Part shown: piece by piece, positions 51,873 to 60,845 of the stretch | Layout of the letters: each line of letters opens with the position of its first letter | How positions within the stretch are numbered: the stretch's first letter is position 1 | DNA from: CAVQBC01 sp963848415 | GTDB lineage: Bacteria > Actinomycetota > Thermoleophilia > Solirubrobacterales > Solirubrobacteraceae | Assembly: GCA_963848415.1 (NCBI GenBank) | Contig: CAWKDN010000002.1 | Location: forward strand, 567,877 to 631,876 | Direction of reading: 5' to 3' | DNA: 64,000 nt | The notes under the pieces: model-generated | The model's database searches: none | What the model saw: the letters and a program-made list of their open reading frames with translations, nothing else | What the model was told of the DNA's origin: nothing | Position numbers and translations under genes: made by a program

Positions 51873-52607
51873 TCAGCCGCCCGCCGGGTTCGGCCCGCCG
51901 CGCGGGCGCAGCGCGACGACGTCGCCGGGCGCCTGGTGCCCGCGCGCCTCCGCCAGCTCGCGCTCGAGCTCTGAGATGCGGGCCGAGAGCCCCGCGATGG
52001 CGTCGGCGATCGGGTCGGGCAGGTGCACCCAGTCGGCGTCGGGCCCCTCGGGGCGCACGCCCTCGACGCGCACGGGATGGCCCGGATTGCCGACCACGGT
52101 CGAGTTGGGCGGCACGTCGTGGATGACCACGGCGCCGGCCCCGATCTTCGCCCCGTGGCCGATGGTGATCGGGCCGAGCAGCTTGGCTCCGGAGCCGATC
52201 GTCACGTTGTCCTGCACGGTCGGGTGGCGCTTGCCGGCGGCGAAGCCGGTGCCGCCGAGCGTGACGCCCTGGTAGATCGTGACGTTCTCGCCGATCTCGG
52301 CGGTCTCCCCCACCACGACCGCCATGCCGTGGTCGATGAAGAGGCCGTCGCCGATATGCGCCCGCGGGTGGATCTCGATGCCGGTCAGCGCGCGCGAGGC
52401 GTAGGCGAGCGCGCGCGGCGCGGCGGGCAGGCCGGCAGCATCGAGCGCGTGGGCGACCCGGTGGGCGAGCAGCGCGTGCACGCCCGGCCAGGCCAGCAGG
52501 ATCGCGGCGCTGGACGCGGAGCGGGCGGCGGGATCGCGGTCGCGCGCGGCGGCGACGTCGCGCTTGAGCTCAGAGGCGATGCGGCGCAGGGCGCCGAGGC
52601 CGGCCAT
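51873..52607 (-). CDS. cysE: Serine O-acetyltransferase
   Basis: 244 residues. The N-terminal helical part (LLAWPGVHALLAHRVAHALD) is followed by the left-handed hexapeptide helix with FIDHGMAVVVGETAEIGENV, TIYQGVTLGGTGFAAGKRHP and GAGAVVIHDVPPNSTVVGNP. It makes O-acetylserine for CysK. A C-terminal extension of ~55 residues, partly coiled coil (ISELERELAEARG), is longer than usual. Ten nt after the moeB-like gene. Confidence 0.95.
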   Translation of the reverse strand: MAGLGALRRIASELKRDVAAARDRDPAARSASSAAILLAWPGVHALLAHRVAHALDAAGLPAAPRALAYASRALTGIEIHPRAHIGDGLFIDHGMAVVVGETAEIGENVTIYQGVTLGGTGFAAGKRHPTVQDNVTIGSGAKLLGPITIGHGAKIGAGAVVIHDVPPNSTVVGNPGHPVRVEGVRPEGPDADWVHLPDPIADAIAGLSARISELERELAEARGHQAPGDVVALRPRGGPNPAGG

Positions 52608-52617
52608 GGGGCGGAGC

Positions 52618-53466
52618 TTAGAGCGCGCCGCAGTCGGGGCAGCCGGGGCGGCGGCCGACGGCGACGCGCAGGAAGTCGAGCGTGCCGAGGTCGACCTGCA
52701 GGAACGCGTCGCCGAGGCCGCCGGGAAGGCCCGCCAGGAGCTTGAGCGCCTCGAGCGCCTGCAGCGACCCGATCACCCCGGCCGCCGGCCCGAGCACGCC
52801 GGCCTGCGCGCACGTCGGGCCGCCGTCGGCCGGCTCGACGGGGAAGGCGCAGCGGTAGCACGCGGTCTCCCCCGGGCGGATCGTCATCACCAGCCCGGCG
52901 AGCCCGACGACCCCACCCTCCACCAGCGGGATGCGCGCGGCGCAGCAGGCGGCGTTGACGGCGTAGCGGGTGGCGAAGGCGTCCGAGCAGTCGACCACCA
53001 GGTCCTGGCCCGCGACGAGCGCCGCGGCGGTGTCGGCGCCGAAGCGCACCTGGTAGGGCTCGACGACCACCTCCGGGTTCAGGAAGCCGAGCTTCGCGGC
53101 GGCGCTGTGGGCCTTGGGAACGCCTTCGTCGGGCGTGAAGTGCAGATGCTGGCGGTGCAGATTGGACAGCTCGACCTCGTCGTCGTCGACGATCCCGAGC
53201 CGGCCGACGCCCGCGCCCGCCAGGTAGGCCGCCACCGGCGAGCCGAGCGCGCCGGCGCCGACCACGAGCACGGAGGCGTCGCGCAGGGCGACCTGCGCCG
53301 CCTCGCTCCACTCGGGCAGCACGAGCTGACGGCTGTAGCGCTCGAGCTCGGCATCGGAGAGGGGGCCGGTGGCGGCGGGCGCGGGGGTGGTCTCGGGCGC
53401 GACGGGCTCCCGCGCTCCGGTGGCCGACGCGGCGAGATCGCGCAGGAAGCCGCGGCGGCTGCTCAC
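52618..53466 (-). CDS. ThiF/MoeB-type E1-like adenylyltransferase
   Basis: 282 residues from a GTG overlapping the tusA stop (GTGA). ELERYSRQLVLPEWSEAAQV and SVLVVGAGALGSPVAAYLAG form the ATP-binding start; LSNLHRQHLHFTPDEGVPKA follows. The Zn cysteines are CYRC and CPDC, and the catalytic Cys is in GPTCAQAGVLGPAAGVIGS. No rhodanese domain. It adenylates the C-terminus of a small sulfur carrier (ThiS/MoaD/CysO type), but no such carrier is in the window. Placement with tusA, cysE and cysK suggests a sulfur-transfer role. Confidence 0.9.
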   Translation of the reverse strand: MSSRRGFLRDLAASATGAREPVAPETTPAPAATGPLSDAELERYSRQLVLPEWSEAAQVALRDASVLVVGAGALGSPVAAYLAGAGVGRLGIVDDDEVELSNLHRQHLHFTPDEGVPKAHSAAAKLGFLNPEVVVEPYQVRFGADTAAALVAGQDLVVDCSDAFATRYAVNAACCAARIPLVEGGVVGLAGLVMTIRPGETACYRCAFPVEPADGGPTCAQAGVLGPAAGVIGSLQALEALKLLAGLPGGLGDAFLQVDLGTLDFLRVAVGRRPGCPDCGAL

Positions 53467-53669
53467 CGGCGCACGATCCGCACGACGGTGTCCTCGACGG
53501 TCACGCCGTGTCCCGCCTCGCGCGCGGAGCGCGGGACGTTCTCCAGCGCCTCCCCCGGCGCGCACACGACGGTCAGCTCCTCTCCGGGCGCGAGCCGCTC
53601 GAGCGTGAGCTTCGTTCGCACCCACGTCAGCGGGCACGTGAGCCCGGTGATGTCGAGCGTCTGGGCCAC
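53463..53669 (-). CDS. TusA/SirA-family sulfur carrier
   Basis: 68 residues. LDITGLTCPLTWVRTKLTLE carries the conserved CPxxxxxxK motif with Cys12 as the persulfide site. Family members hand sulfur from desulfurases to tRNA thiolation or other acceptors. Coupled to the E1-like gene by a 4 nt overlap. Confidence 0.92.
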   Translation of the reverse strand: MAQTLDITGLTCPLTWVRTKLTLERLAPGEELTVVCAPGEALENVPRSAREAGHGVTVEDTVVRIVRR

Positions 53670-53705
53670 GGCCGTGAACGGTAGCGGCGAGCCTCAACGG
53701 AGCCT

Positions 53706-53774
53706 GGACCCCAGCGAACCCCGCATCGAATGGGGTCCGGAGGGGTGGAGGTGCCTCGATGCGGGGTTCGCCGG
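53706..53774. repeat. Family 3 motif in two inverted copies with competing hairpins
   Basis: GGACCCCA (53706-53713) pairs with TGGGGTCC (53731-53738). The loop of that hairpin, GCGAACCCCGCATCGA (53714-53729), is the exact complement of 53756-53771. The second copy extends to 53774 and matches 8371-8391. A weaker third relative is near 53824-53845. The 218 nt gap between cysK and tusA holds no gene. Confidence 0.75.
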
Positions 53775-53887
53775 CGAAACCAAGCGGCCGGGCGCGCTCG
53801 CCACGCCGACCGCACCCACCCATCCTCGAAGCCGGGGGTTCGTCGGCCCCGGCACGGCGCCGGCACCGCACCGACGCGCGGCGAGCC

Positions 53888-54835
<948 letters not shown>

Positions 54836-54861
54836 GAATTTCCTAGCGTATCGTCGCCGGG

Positions 54862-55311
54862 ATGAGCAAACCGCGCCTGATCGGCATCAACCACGTCGCC
54901 CTGGAGGTGGCCGACGTCGACGCCGCGCTGCAGTTCTACGGCGCGATCTTCCGTTTCGAGCTGCGCGGCCGCGTCCCGCGGATGGCCTTCCTGGACATGG
55001 GCGACCAGTTCATCGCCATCTCCGAGGGCCGCACCCAGCCCGCCGACGACAGCCGCCACTTCGGCCTGGTCGTCGACGACCTCGAGGCGACGCGGGTGGC
55101 GCTCGCCGAGGCGGGCGTTCAGCCGCTGCCCGGCCGCGGCCTGGACTTCATGGACCCGTGGGGCAATCGCATCCAGGTCGTCGACTACCGCGAGATCCAG
55201 TTCACCAAGACGGCTGCCGCGCTCGGCGCGTTGGGGGCTGGGACGATCGAGAAGTCCGAGCGCGCTCGCGAGGAGATCTCGGCCCGGGGACTCGCCGGGC
55301 CGCCGGGGTGA
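54862..55311 (+). CDS. VOC-superfamily (glyoxalase/dioxygenase fold) protein
   Basis: 149 residues. INHVALEVADVDAALQFYGA opens the first beta-alpha-beta-beta-beta module with a metal His; HFGLVVDDLEATRVALAEAG and FMDPWGNRIQVVDY form the second. Substrate unknown. The C-terminal 35 residues are an extra basic helix. Confidence 0.9.
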   Translation: MSKPRLIGINHVALEVADVDAALQFYGAIFRFELRGRVPRMAFLDMGDQFIAISEGRTQPADDSRHFGLVVDDLEATRVALAEAGVQPLPGRGLDFMDPWGNRIQVVDYREIQFTKTAAALGALGAGTIEKSERAREEISARGLAGPPG

Positions 55312-55326
55312 GACCCGGCCGACGGG

Positions 55327-56025
55327 TCACCGCACCCGGCACGACCCCGGCAGCGGATGCGAGAGCCGGTCGCGGTCCGACAGCGGGACGATCCGGCACC
55401 ACGCCACCCGCCCGCGGTCGAAGCGGGCGACGAGCCGGAACGGGATACCGATCACCCCGCGCCCGCCCGGCGCCGACTCCTGCCCGAAGCGGGCGGTGAC
55501 CGCGACGCAGTCGAAGGCTGCGGCCGGCTCGCCCAGGTCCCTGGCGCGCGCGGCCGCCGCGGGCGTAGTGGGGAACGGCTCGCAGTCGACGCCGCTGATG
55601 CGCCGGCCGGTCCGCCGGGCGGCGTCGGCGGCGAGGGCAGCGTCCGCTGCGGCGAGCAGCCGCGCGCGGGCGGCCCGGCGCTCGCGCTCCGGCGCGCCGC
55701 CTCCGGGGTCGGCCGGCCCGTCCGCCCGGCGCGGGCGCTGCTCTGAGTCCACCGAGGCGAGGAAGGCGGTCCGGCGCTCGGCGTCCGCGCGCCGCTCACG
55801 CTCGCGGTCGGCCTGCCGGTCCTCGGCCACGCGCGGCACGACGACGGCGGCCGTCGCGCCCAGCGCGGCGACCGCGACCACGAGCCCGACGACGATCTTT
55901 GGCCACGGCACCGGGGGAACGACCACGTCGCGCGGCGGCGTCCACACCCCGAGCCACGCGCCCAGCACCTCGAAGCGCCCCATCCGCTCGGGCGAGCGGG
56001 GAGGCGGGGGAACGTCGCCGGGCAC
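55327..56025 (-). CDS. Hypothetical single-pass membrane protein
   Basis: 232 residues from GTG 56025 (or 218 from ATG 55983). A conserved-looking cytosolic start (MGRFEVLGAWLGVWTPPRDV, then VVPPVPWP) leads into one membrane helix (KIVVGLVVAVAALGATAAVV). A charged coiled coil with about 20 Arg/Glu follows, then a domain with two Cys (GVDCEPFPTTPAAAARARDL, FDCVAVTARFG). No known family. Ends 16 nt after the VOC gene, convergent. Confidence 0.72.
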   Translation of the reverse strand: MPGDVPPPPRSPERMGRFEVLGAWLGVWTPPRDVVVPPVPWPKIVVGLVVAVAALGATAAVVVPRVAEDRQADRERERRADAERRTAFLASVDSEQRPRRADGPADPGGGAPERERRAARARLLAAADAALAADAARRTGRRISGVDCEPFPTTPAAAARARDLGEPAAAFDCVAVTARFGQESAPGGRGVIGIPFRLVARFDRGRVAWCRIVPLSDRDRLSHPLPGSCRVR

Positions 56026-56101
56026 GCGACCCAAGGGTGAAGGCCACCGATGTGAAGCACAAGTACCGATGGCTTCGGCCCTGCGTAAGCTGGGCTGCAC
56101 G

Positions 56102-56659
56102 ATGCTCGACGTGCGCCGCCTCAGGCTGCTGAGCGAGCTCTCGCGACGCGGGACGATCGCCGCGGTCGCGCGCGTGGCCGGCTACACGCCGTCGGCGGTC
56201 TCCCAGTCGCTGCAGCTGCTCGAGCGCGAGGCGGGCGTGGCGCTGCTCGAGCGCGACGGGCGGCGCGTGCGGCTGACGCCGGCGGCGCGCGGGCTCGTCG
56301 TCCGCACCGACCGCGTGCTCGCCGAGCTCGACGCGGCGGCCGCCGAGCTGGCCGCCGAGCCGCAGGCGCTCGCGGCATACCGCGACGCGCCGTGGATCGC
56401 GGGCGTCGCCGGTACGCAGTTCGCCGCCGCGCTCGAGCACGCGTGCCGCGCGGCCGGCTTCGCGCCCCGGATCGCCCACCGGGCCGACGACGCCCGGCTC
56501 ATCCCGGCGCTCGTCGCGGCCGGACTCGGTATGGCCCTGCTGCCGGCGCTGGCGTGCGCCGAGGCGACCGGCGTGCGCTTGGCCGAGGTGACGCCGCTGC
56601 CGCCGGCGCGCCACGTCGACGCACTCGCCGCCGTGGCGCCGTCGATCGCCCGGCGCTGA
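56102..56659 (+). CDS. Short LysR-type regulator with truncated effector domain
   Basis: 185 residues instead of ~300. The winged HTH is complete (LDVRRLRLLSELSRRGTIAA, GYTPSAVSQSLQLLEREAGV) with its linker helix (RTDRVLAELDAAAAELAAEP). It then jumps directly to the second half of the substrate domain (YRDAPWIAGVAGTQFAAALE, IPALVAAGLGMALLPALACA). About 100 residues, the whole RD-I lobe, are missing without loss of frame. Could be an in-frame deletion product or a minimal regulator. No operon partner. Confidence 0.82.
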   Translation: MLDVRRLRLLSELSRRGTIAAVARVAGYTPSAVSQSLQLLEREAGVALLERDGRRVRLTPAARGLVVRTDRVLAELDAAAAELAAEPQALAAYRDAPWIAGVAGTQFAAALEHACRAAGFAPRIAHRADDARLIPALVAAGLGMALLPALACAEATGVRLAEVTPLPPARHVDALAAVAPSIARR

Positions 56660-56699
56660 CGCCCTGCAGGCACGCGCGGCCGCGTGACGTGGGCGGGCC

Positions 56700-57689
56700 T
56701 CAGCCCGCGAGCGCCACGCCGGCCGTCACGTGCGCGTGCCAGGCCAGCGTGCGCCGCAGCCCGGCGCGCAGACCGACCGTCGGGCGCCAGCCGAGCTGCT
56801 CCTGCGCCCGGTCGATGGCCAGGCAGCTGCGGCGCACCTCGCCCAGCCGCGGCGGGGCGAAGCGGGTATCCGCGAGCCGCGCGTCCGTGCGGCGCAGCGT
56901 GTCGATCAGGCCCAGCACGGAGATCTCCTCCCCGGAGCCGACGTTGACCGGCCCGCCGGCGGAGCGCTCGCCGGCGACGGCGAGCGCGTCGGCCACGTCG
57001 CCGACGTAGACGAAGTCGCGCGTCTGGCGGCCGTCGCCGAAGACGACGGGCGCCCGGCCCTCGAGCGCCGCGGCGCAGAACAGGGCCACCACCCCGCCCT
57101 CGCCCTCGGCCGCCTGGCGCGGACCGTAGACGTTGGCGAAGCGCAGGCTGACGGTCTCCAGGCCGTGCAAGCGGCCGAAGAGCTCGCAGTAGCCCTCGCC
57201 GGCCAGCTTGCTCTGGCCGTACGGGGACAGCGGCTGGACGCTTGCGCCCTCGGGCGTCGGCACGGTCTCGGCGTCGCCGTAGACGGCGCCGCCCGAGGAG
57301 GTGAAGACCACGCGCTGCACGCCCGCCTGGCGCGCCGCGTCGAGCACGTTGACGGTGCCCGCCACGTTCGACTGCAGGTCGCCCAGCGGATCCGCCACCG
57401 AGGAGCGCACGTCGATCTGCGCTGCCAGGTGGTAGACGACCTGCGGGCGGGCCGCCATCAGGGCGGCGCGGACCGCGTCCGGATCGCGGACGTCGAGCTC
57501 TCGCAGCGTCGCCCCGCCGGCCATCGCCTGGTGCAGATTGGCCACCGAGCCCGTCGAGAGGTCGTCGAGCACCGTGACCTCATGGCCGCGCTCGACCAGC
57601 GCGTCAGCGAGCGTCGAGCCGATGAAGCCGGCGCCGCCGGTGATCACCGCCCGCGGAGGGCCCTGCGTGCTGTGCAGCCTGACTTCCAT
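56700..57689 (-). CDS. NAD-dependent epimerase, UDP-glucose 4-epimerase-like
   Basis: 329 residues, extended SDR. NAD motif AVITGGAGFIGSTLADALVE; catalytic FTSSGGAVYG and YGQSKLAGEGYCELF (YxxxK); LRFANVYGPRQ and GDGRQTRDFVYVGDVADALA are sugar-nucleotide epimerase features. Likely makes a UDP-sugar for the adjacent exopolysaccharide genes. Downstream of the SARP gene by 31 nt. Confidence 0.9.
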   Translation of the reverse strand: MEVRLHSTQGPPRAVITGGAGFIGSTLADALVERGHEVTVLDDLSTGSVANLHQAMAGGATLRELDVRDPDAVRAALMAARPQVVYHLAAQIDVRSSVADPLGDLQSNVAGTVNVLDAARQAGVQRVVFTSSGGAVYGDAETVPTPEGASVQPLSPYGQSKLAGEGYCELFGRLHGLETVSLRFANVYGPRQAAEGEGGVVALFCAAALEGRAPVVFGDGRQTRDFVYVGDVADALAVAGERSAGGPVNVGSGEEISVLGLIDTLRRTDARLADTRFAPPRLGEVRRSCLAIDRAQEQLGWRPTVGLRAGLRRTLAWHAHVTAGVALAG

Positions 57690-57720
57690 GTCGTCCGTCG
57701 CCTCCCTGGGGCTCCGTCGG

Positions 57721-59025
57721 TTAGGCGATCCGCCCGGCCCCTGCCGGGGTCGCTGAAGCAGATGGCCGCCCGTTGCGCGCTGGGGCGGGAGCGGCCCTGG
57801 CCACGGCGGCCGCCGCGTCGTGCAGGGCGAAGTCCGGCAGCTCGCCGAAAGCGCGCTGCAGGCGCAGCCGCAGGGCCGCGTAGTGACGTACGGCCTCGGT
57901 CCGCCGGCCGCGGCGCAGGCACACCTCGACCAGGCGACGATGGACGTCCGAGTCGAAGGGCTCCATGCGCGCCAGGCGCTCGAGGTGGGCGGCGGCGTGG
58001 TCGAGCCGGTCGGCTCCCAGCGCCAGCTCGGAGAGCGCCCGCAGCGCGTCGCCCGCCCGGCCGCGCAGCCGGTCGCGCTCGTCGACGGCCCAGTCGCCGT
58101 AGGGCTCCTCGGCCAGGAAGTCGCCGCGGTAGAGGGAGAGCGCCGCGCGCAGCTCGCGCTCGGCGCGACCCGCGTCGCCCTGCGCCTGCGCCTCCAGCCC
58201 CGCGGCCACGCCGGCGACGAAGCCGTCGACGTCGAGCCGCACCCGCGCCGGGTCGAGGTGGTAGCCGCCGGGGCGCCGGACGATCAGCGAGGCGCCCGAG
58301 CGCTCCGGGCCCTCGAGATGCTCGCGCAGCTTGTAGATCGAGTAGCGGACGTTGGCCATCGCGGCGGGGCCGCGGTCGGGCCACAGGGCGTCCGCGATCG
58401 CCTCAGAGGACGCGGGCCGCCCGCGGTGGGCGATCAGGTAGCGCAGCGCCTGTCCCGGGCGCTGGGCGAGCCAGTCCCCCCCACGCTGCTGGGCGCCGAC
58501 CTCGACCGTCAGCGGCCCGAGCGCGCCGATGCGCAGCTGCGGCCCGTCGGCCGGCGGCGCGTCGGGATCATCACCGGACGCGGTGGCCGCGAAGCGCAGC
58601 TCGAAGGCCACGAGCGGCGGCGTGGCACCGGCGAGCGAGCGGACCGACACCCAGGCGGGACGCCGGTGCCCGGGAGCGCCGACGGCCGCCCGGCGAGCGG
58701 CGGCGCCGTCCTGGCCGGTCAGCGCGCGCCGTGTCTGGCAGGCGTGCGGGGCACACCCGAGCAGTGCGCAGCAGGACGCCTTGCCGCGCGCGACGGCCGT
58801 CAGCCCCAGCCCGTCGGCGGCCGCCGGGTTGCACCAGCGCAGGTTGCCTTCGCCGTCGACGAGCACCACGCCCTCGCTGAGCCCCTCGAGCACGGAGCTC
58901 AGCAGGCCGGAGGCCAGGCGGGTCGGGGGACGGCCGTTCCGGCCGCGCGCGCGGGCCGGGCGGGCGGCGGGCGCAGCTGGAGCCGCGCCTGACCTGCCTG
59001 TCGACTGCCTGTCCTCGTCGGTCAT
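57721..59025 (-). CDS. PAS-SARP (BTAD) transcriptional regulator with Cys cluster
   Basis: 434 residues. Residues ~41-150 look like a PAS domain (LLSSVLEGLSEGVVLVDGEG, NLRWCNPAAADGLGL) containing a cysteine cluster CC-ALLG-C-APHA-C (Cys85, 86, 91, 96, plus Cys65). Residues ~165-265 are an OmpR-like winged helix (LAQRPGQALRYLIAHRGRPA, MANVRYSIYKLREHLEGPER), and ~265-400 the BTAD helical domain (DVDGFVAGVAAGLEAQAQGD). Activators of this class bind DNA repeats near promoters. Divergent from the polysaccharide gene cluster, which it probably controls. Confidence 0.88.
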   Translation of the reverse strand: MTDEDRQSTGRSGAAPAAPAARPARARGRNGRPPTRLASGLLSSVLEGLSEGVVLVDGEGNLRWCNPAAADGLGLTAVARGKASCCALLGCAPHACQTRRALTGQDGAAARRAAVGAPGHRRPAWVSVRSLAGATPPLVAFELRFAATASGDDPDAPPADGPQLRIGALGPLTVEVGAQQRGGDWLAQRPGQALRYLIAHRGRPASSEAIADALWPDRGPAAMANVRYSIYKLREHLEGPERSGASLIVRRPGGYHLDPARVRLDVDGFVAGVAAGLEAQAQGDAGRAERELRAALSLYRGDFLAEEPYGDWAVDERDRLRGRAGDALRALSELALGADRLDHAAAHLERLARMEPFDSDVHRRLVEVCLRRGRRTEAVRHYAALRLRLQRAFGELPDFALHDAAAAVARAAPAPARNGRPSASATPAGAGRIA

Positions 59026-59208
59026 TCAGTGTCTCCGAGCCTCGCTTGCCGCCGGCGCCTCCGGACCGCATGCGGCACGTCGGAGGGCCTACCCCAGATC
59101 GCCGCTTCCGAAGTTCAGAGCTTCGATCTACCGGTTACCTTACTATTGTGTGGGATGTCCGATAAGCGGCACTAGACAAACGTCCGATTTGCAAGTCCCT
59201 GACCCCGC
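59026..59208. promoter_or_regulatory. Divergent promoter region between SARP regulator and polysaccharide genes
   Basis: 183 nt, with an unusually AT-rich stretch at about 59108-59190. Features: inverted repeat CGAAG-TTCAGAG-CTTCG near 59109-59125, and a direct repeat GTCCGAT at 59157-59163 and 59182-59188 (25 bp apart). SARP proteins bind direct heptamer repeats, so these are candidate sites; spacing is not the classical 11 or 22 bp. Confidence 0.5.
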
Positions 59209-60840
59209 GTGACCATGCTCGAGATCCCAGCCACCAGCTCACCTGAGGCCCCTGTGAACGATCCCGCCGACCAGCCCATCGATCTGCGACGGGCGGTCGA
59301 GGCTCTGCGGCGCAGCCGCTGGCTCATCTTCGCCATCGTGGCGACCGTCACCGGGGTCGTGGCGATCGTCTCGCTGACCTCCGCCAAGCGCTACACCGCG
59401 ACCGCCACCCTCGCCTACGAGGCGCGCGTCTCCCCCGAGGGCGCCGACCCGGACGCGATCGACCGCCTGCTGGGCGTCAGCGAGCGACTGGTCACGGCCT
59501 CCGGCGTGCTCGACGCCGCCGGCGAGCGGGCGCCGGGCGGCGCCGCTGCCGTCCGCGCGGCCGAGCTCGACGCCCGCGTGGACCCCGCCTCCAACCTGCT
59601 CGAGCTCAAGGCGACGACCGGGAGCGCCGCGAGCTCGGCCGGCGTGGCCAACGCCGTCGCCGAGACGTTCCTCGCCCAGCGCGCCGCCGCCGAGCGCACC
59701 CGCGCCGCCGAGGCGCGGCGACAGCTCACCGCCGAGCTCAACCGCCTGCGCGGTGCCGGCTCGCCGGCCGGCGAGGCCGACGCGATCCGCGACCAGCTCT
59801 CCAACCTGGCCCTCTCCGAGGTGACCGCGGGATCGGACCTGCGGCTCGCCGAGCCGGCCGTCGCCCCGGAGTCGCCGTCGGCGCCCAAGCCCCTGCGCGC
59901 CACCCTGCTCGCCCTGCTCGTCTCCCTCTTCGTCGCCGTCCTTGCCGCGCTGGCGCGCGACCGGCTGCGGCCGCGCGTCGGCGACCCGCAGGAGCTCGGC
60001 GCCGCGACCGGCCTGCCGCTGCTCGCCGTCCTGCCGGACGAGTCGCTGCGCCACGCCCGCCGCGGCGCCGCGCTGGAGCGCTTCGAATCGCTGCCGGGCC
60101 TCTCGCGGCTGCGCTACTCCAACGACGTCGGCGGCGCGGTCCACCAGGCGCTGGTGCGCGAGGCCGAGGCGGCGCTGCCCGCCGCGGTCCTCCAGGCGCT
60201 GCCGCCCGAGCGCCAGCGCGCCGCGCTGGTGCTGGGCACCGGGCGCGACGTCGGTGCCGACCACGTCGCCGCCGTCGTCGCCCGCTCGCTCGCGCTGCAG
60301 GGCCACCCGACAGCGCTCGTGCGCGCCGATCACTTCAGCGGCAAGGCGCGCCAGCAGGCCGACGGGCTCGCCGCGTCGTGGGCCGCCTACGCCTTCACCG
60401 GCGAGCAGGCGTGGCCCGAGCTGCTCGGGCGCTATCCCTACGAGGACCTCGAGCGCGTCTTCGACGACCTCGACCCCGAACGCTTCCAGTACCTGATCGG
60501 CGAAGGGCCGCCGATGGGCGGCGCGCTGGAGGCCCGGCTGCTGGCCCGCCACGCGCAGGCCGCCATCGTCGTCGGTCGCCGCGACCGCACCACCGTGACC
60601 GAGGCCGCCGGCGTGCGCCGGCTGCTCGACGCCGTGGGCCTTCCCGGGCTCGGCGTGGTGATGACGGGCGCGCCCGCCGACGCCGCCCTGCTCAGCCCGG
60701 ACGGCTTCGACGCCTCGACGCCACCGCCGCGCCTGCGGCGCCTCGGCGAGACCGGGGCCGCGGCGCCGCTCCCGGAGCGCCGTGCGCGCGGAGCCTCCCG
60801 CGGCGCCGGGTCCGCCGGCTCGACCCCGCCTAACCGCTAG
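59209..60840 (+). CDS. Wzz-type polysaccharide co-polymerase with kinase-like domain lacking a P-loop
   Basis: 543 residues (GTG 59209; ATG 59215 also possible). Wzz pattern: IDLRRAVEALRRSRWLIFAI with membrane helix 1 (37-58), a periplasmic helical region (FLAQRAAAERTRAAEARRQL), helix 2 (231-249) and a cytosolic domain (250-520). The cytosolic part aligns in layout with BY-kinases, but where Walker A should be it reads ALVLGTGRDVGADHVAAV (339-356), with no GK[ST]; Walker A' is ALVRADH instead of LLVDAD. Probably sets polymer length without ATPase activity. Confidence 0.83.
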   Translation: MTMLEIPATSSPEAPVNDPADQPIDLRRAVEALRRSRWLIFAIVATVTGVVAIVSLTSAKRYTATATLAYEARVSPEGADPDAIDRLLGVSERLVTASGVLDAAGERAPGGAAAVRAAELDARVDPASNLLELKATTGSAASSAGVANAVAETFLAQRAAAERTRAAEARRQLTAELNRLRGAGSPAGEADAIRDQLSNLALSEVTAGSDLRLAEPAVAPESPSAPKPLRATLLALLVSLFVAVLAALARDRLRPRVGDPQELGAATGLPLLAVLPDESLRHARRGAALERFESLPGLSRLRYSNDVGGAVHQALVREAEAALPAAVLQALPPERQRAALVLGTGRDVGADHVAAVVARSLALQGHPTALVRADHFSGKARQQADGLAASWAAYAFTGEQAWPELLGRYPYEDLERVFDDLDPERFQYLIGEGPPMGGALEARLLARHAQAAIVVGRRDRTTVTEAAGVRRLLDAVGLPGLGVVMTGAPADAALLSPDGFDASTPPPRLRRLGETGAAAPLPERRARGASRGAGSAGSTPPNR

Positions 60841-60845
60841 CCGAC

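Noticed and set aside
53400..53466. Twin-arginine-like motif SRRGFLRD at the start of the MoeB-like protein
   Set aside because: It is followed by a short Ala/Thr/Pro/Glu segment, not by a hydrophobic signal region, and the enzyme family is cytosolic.
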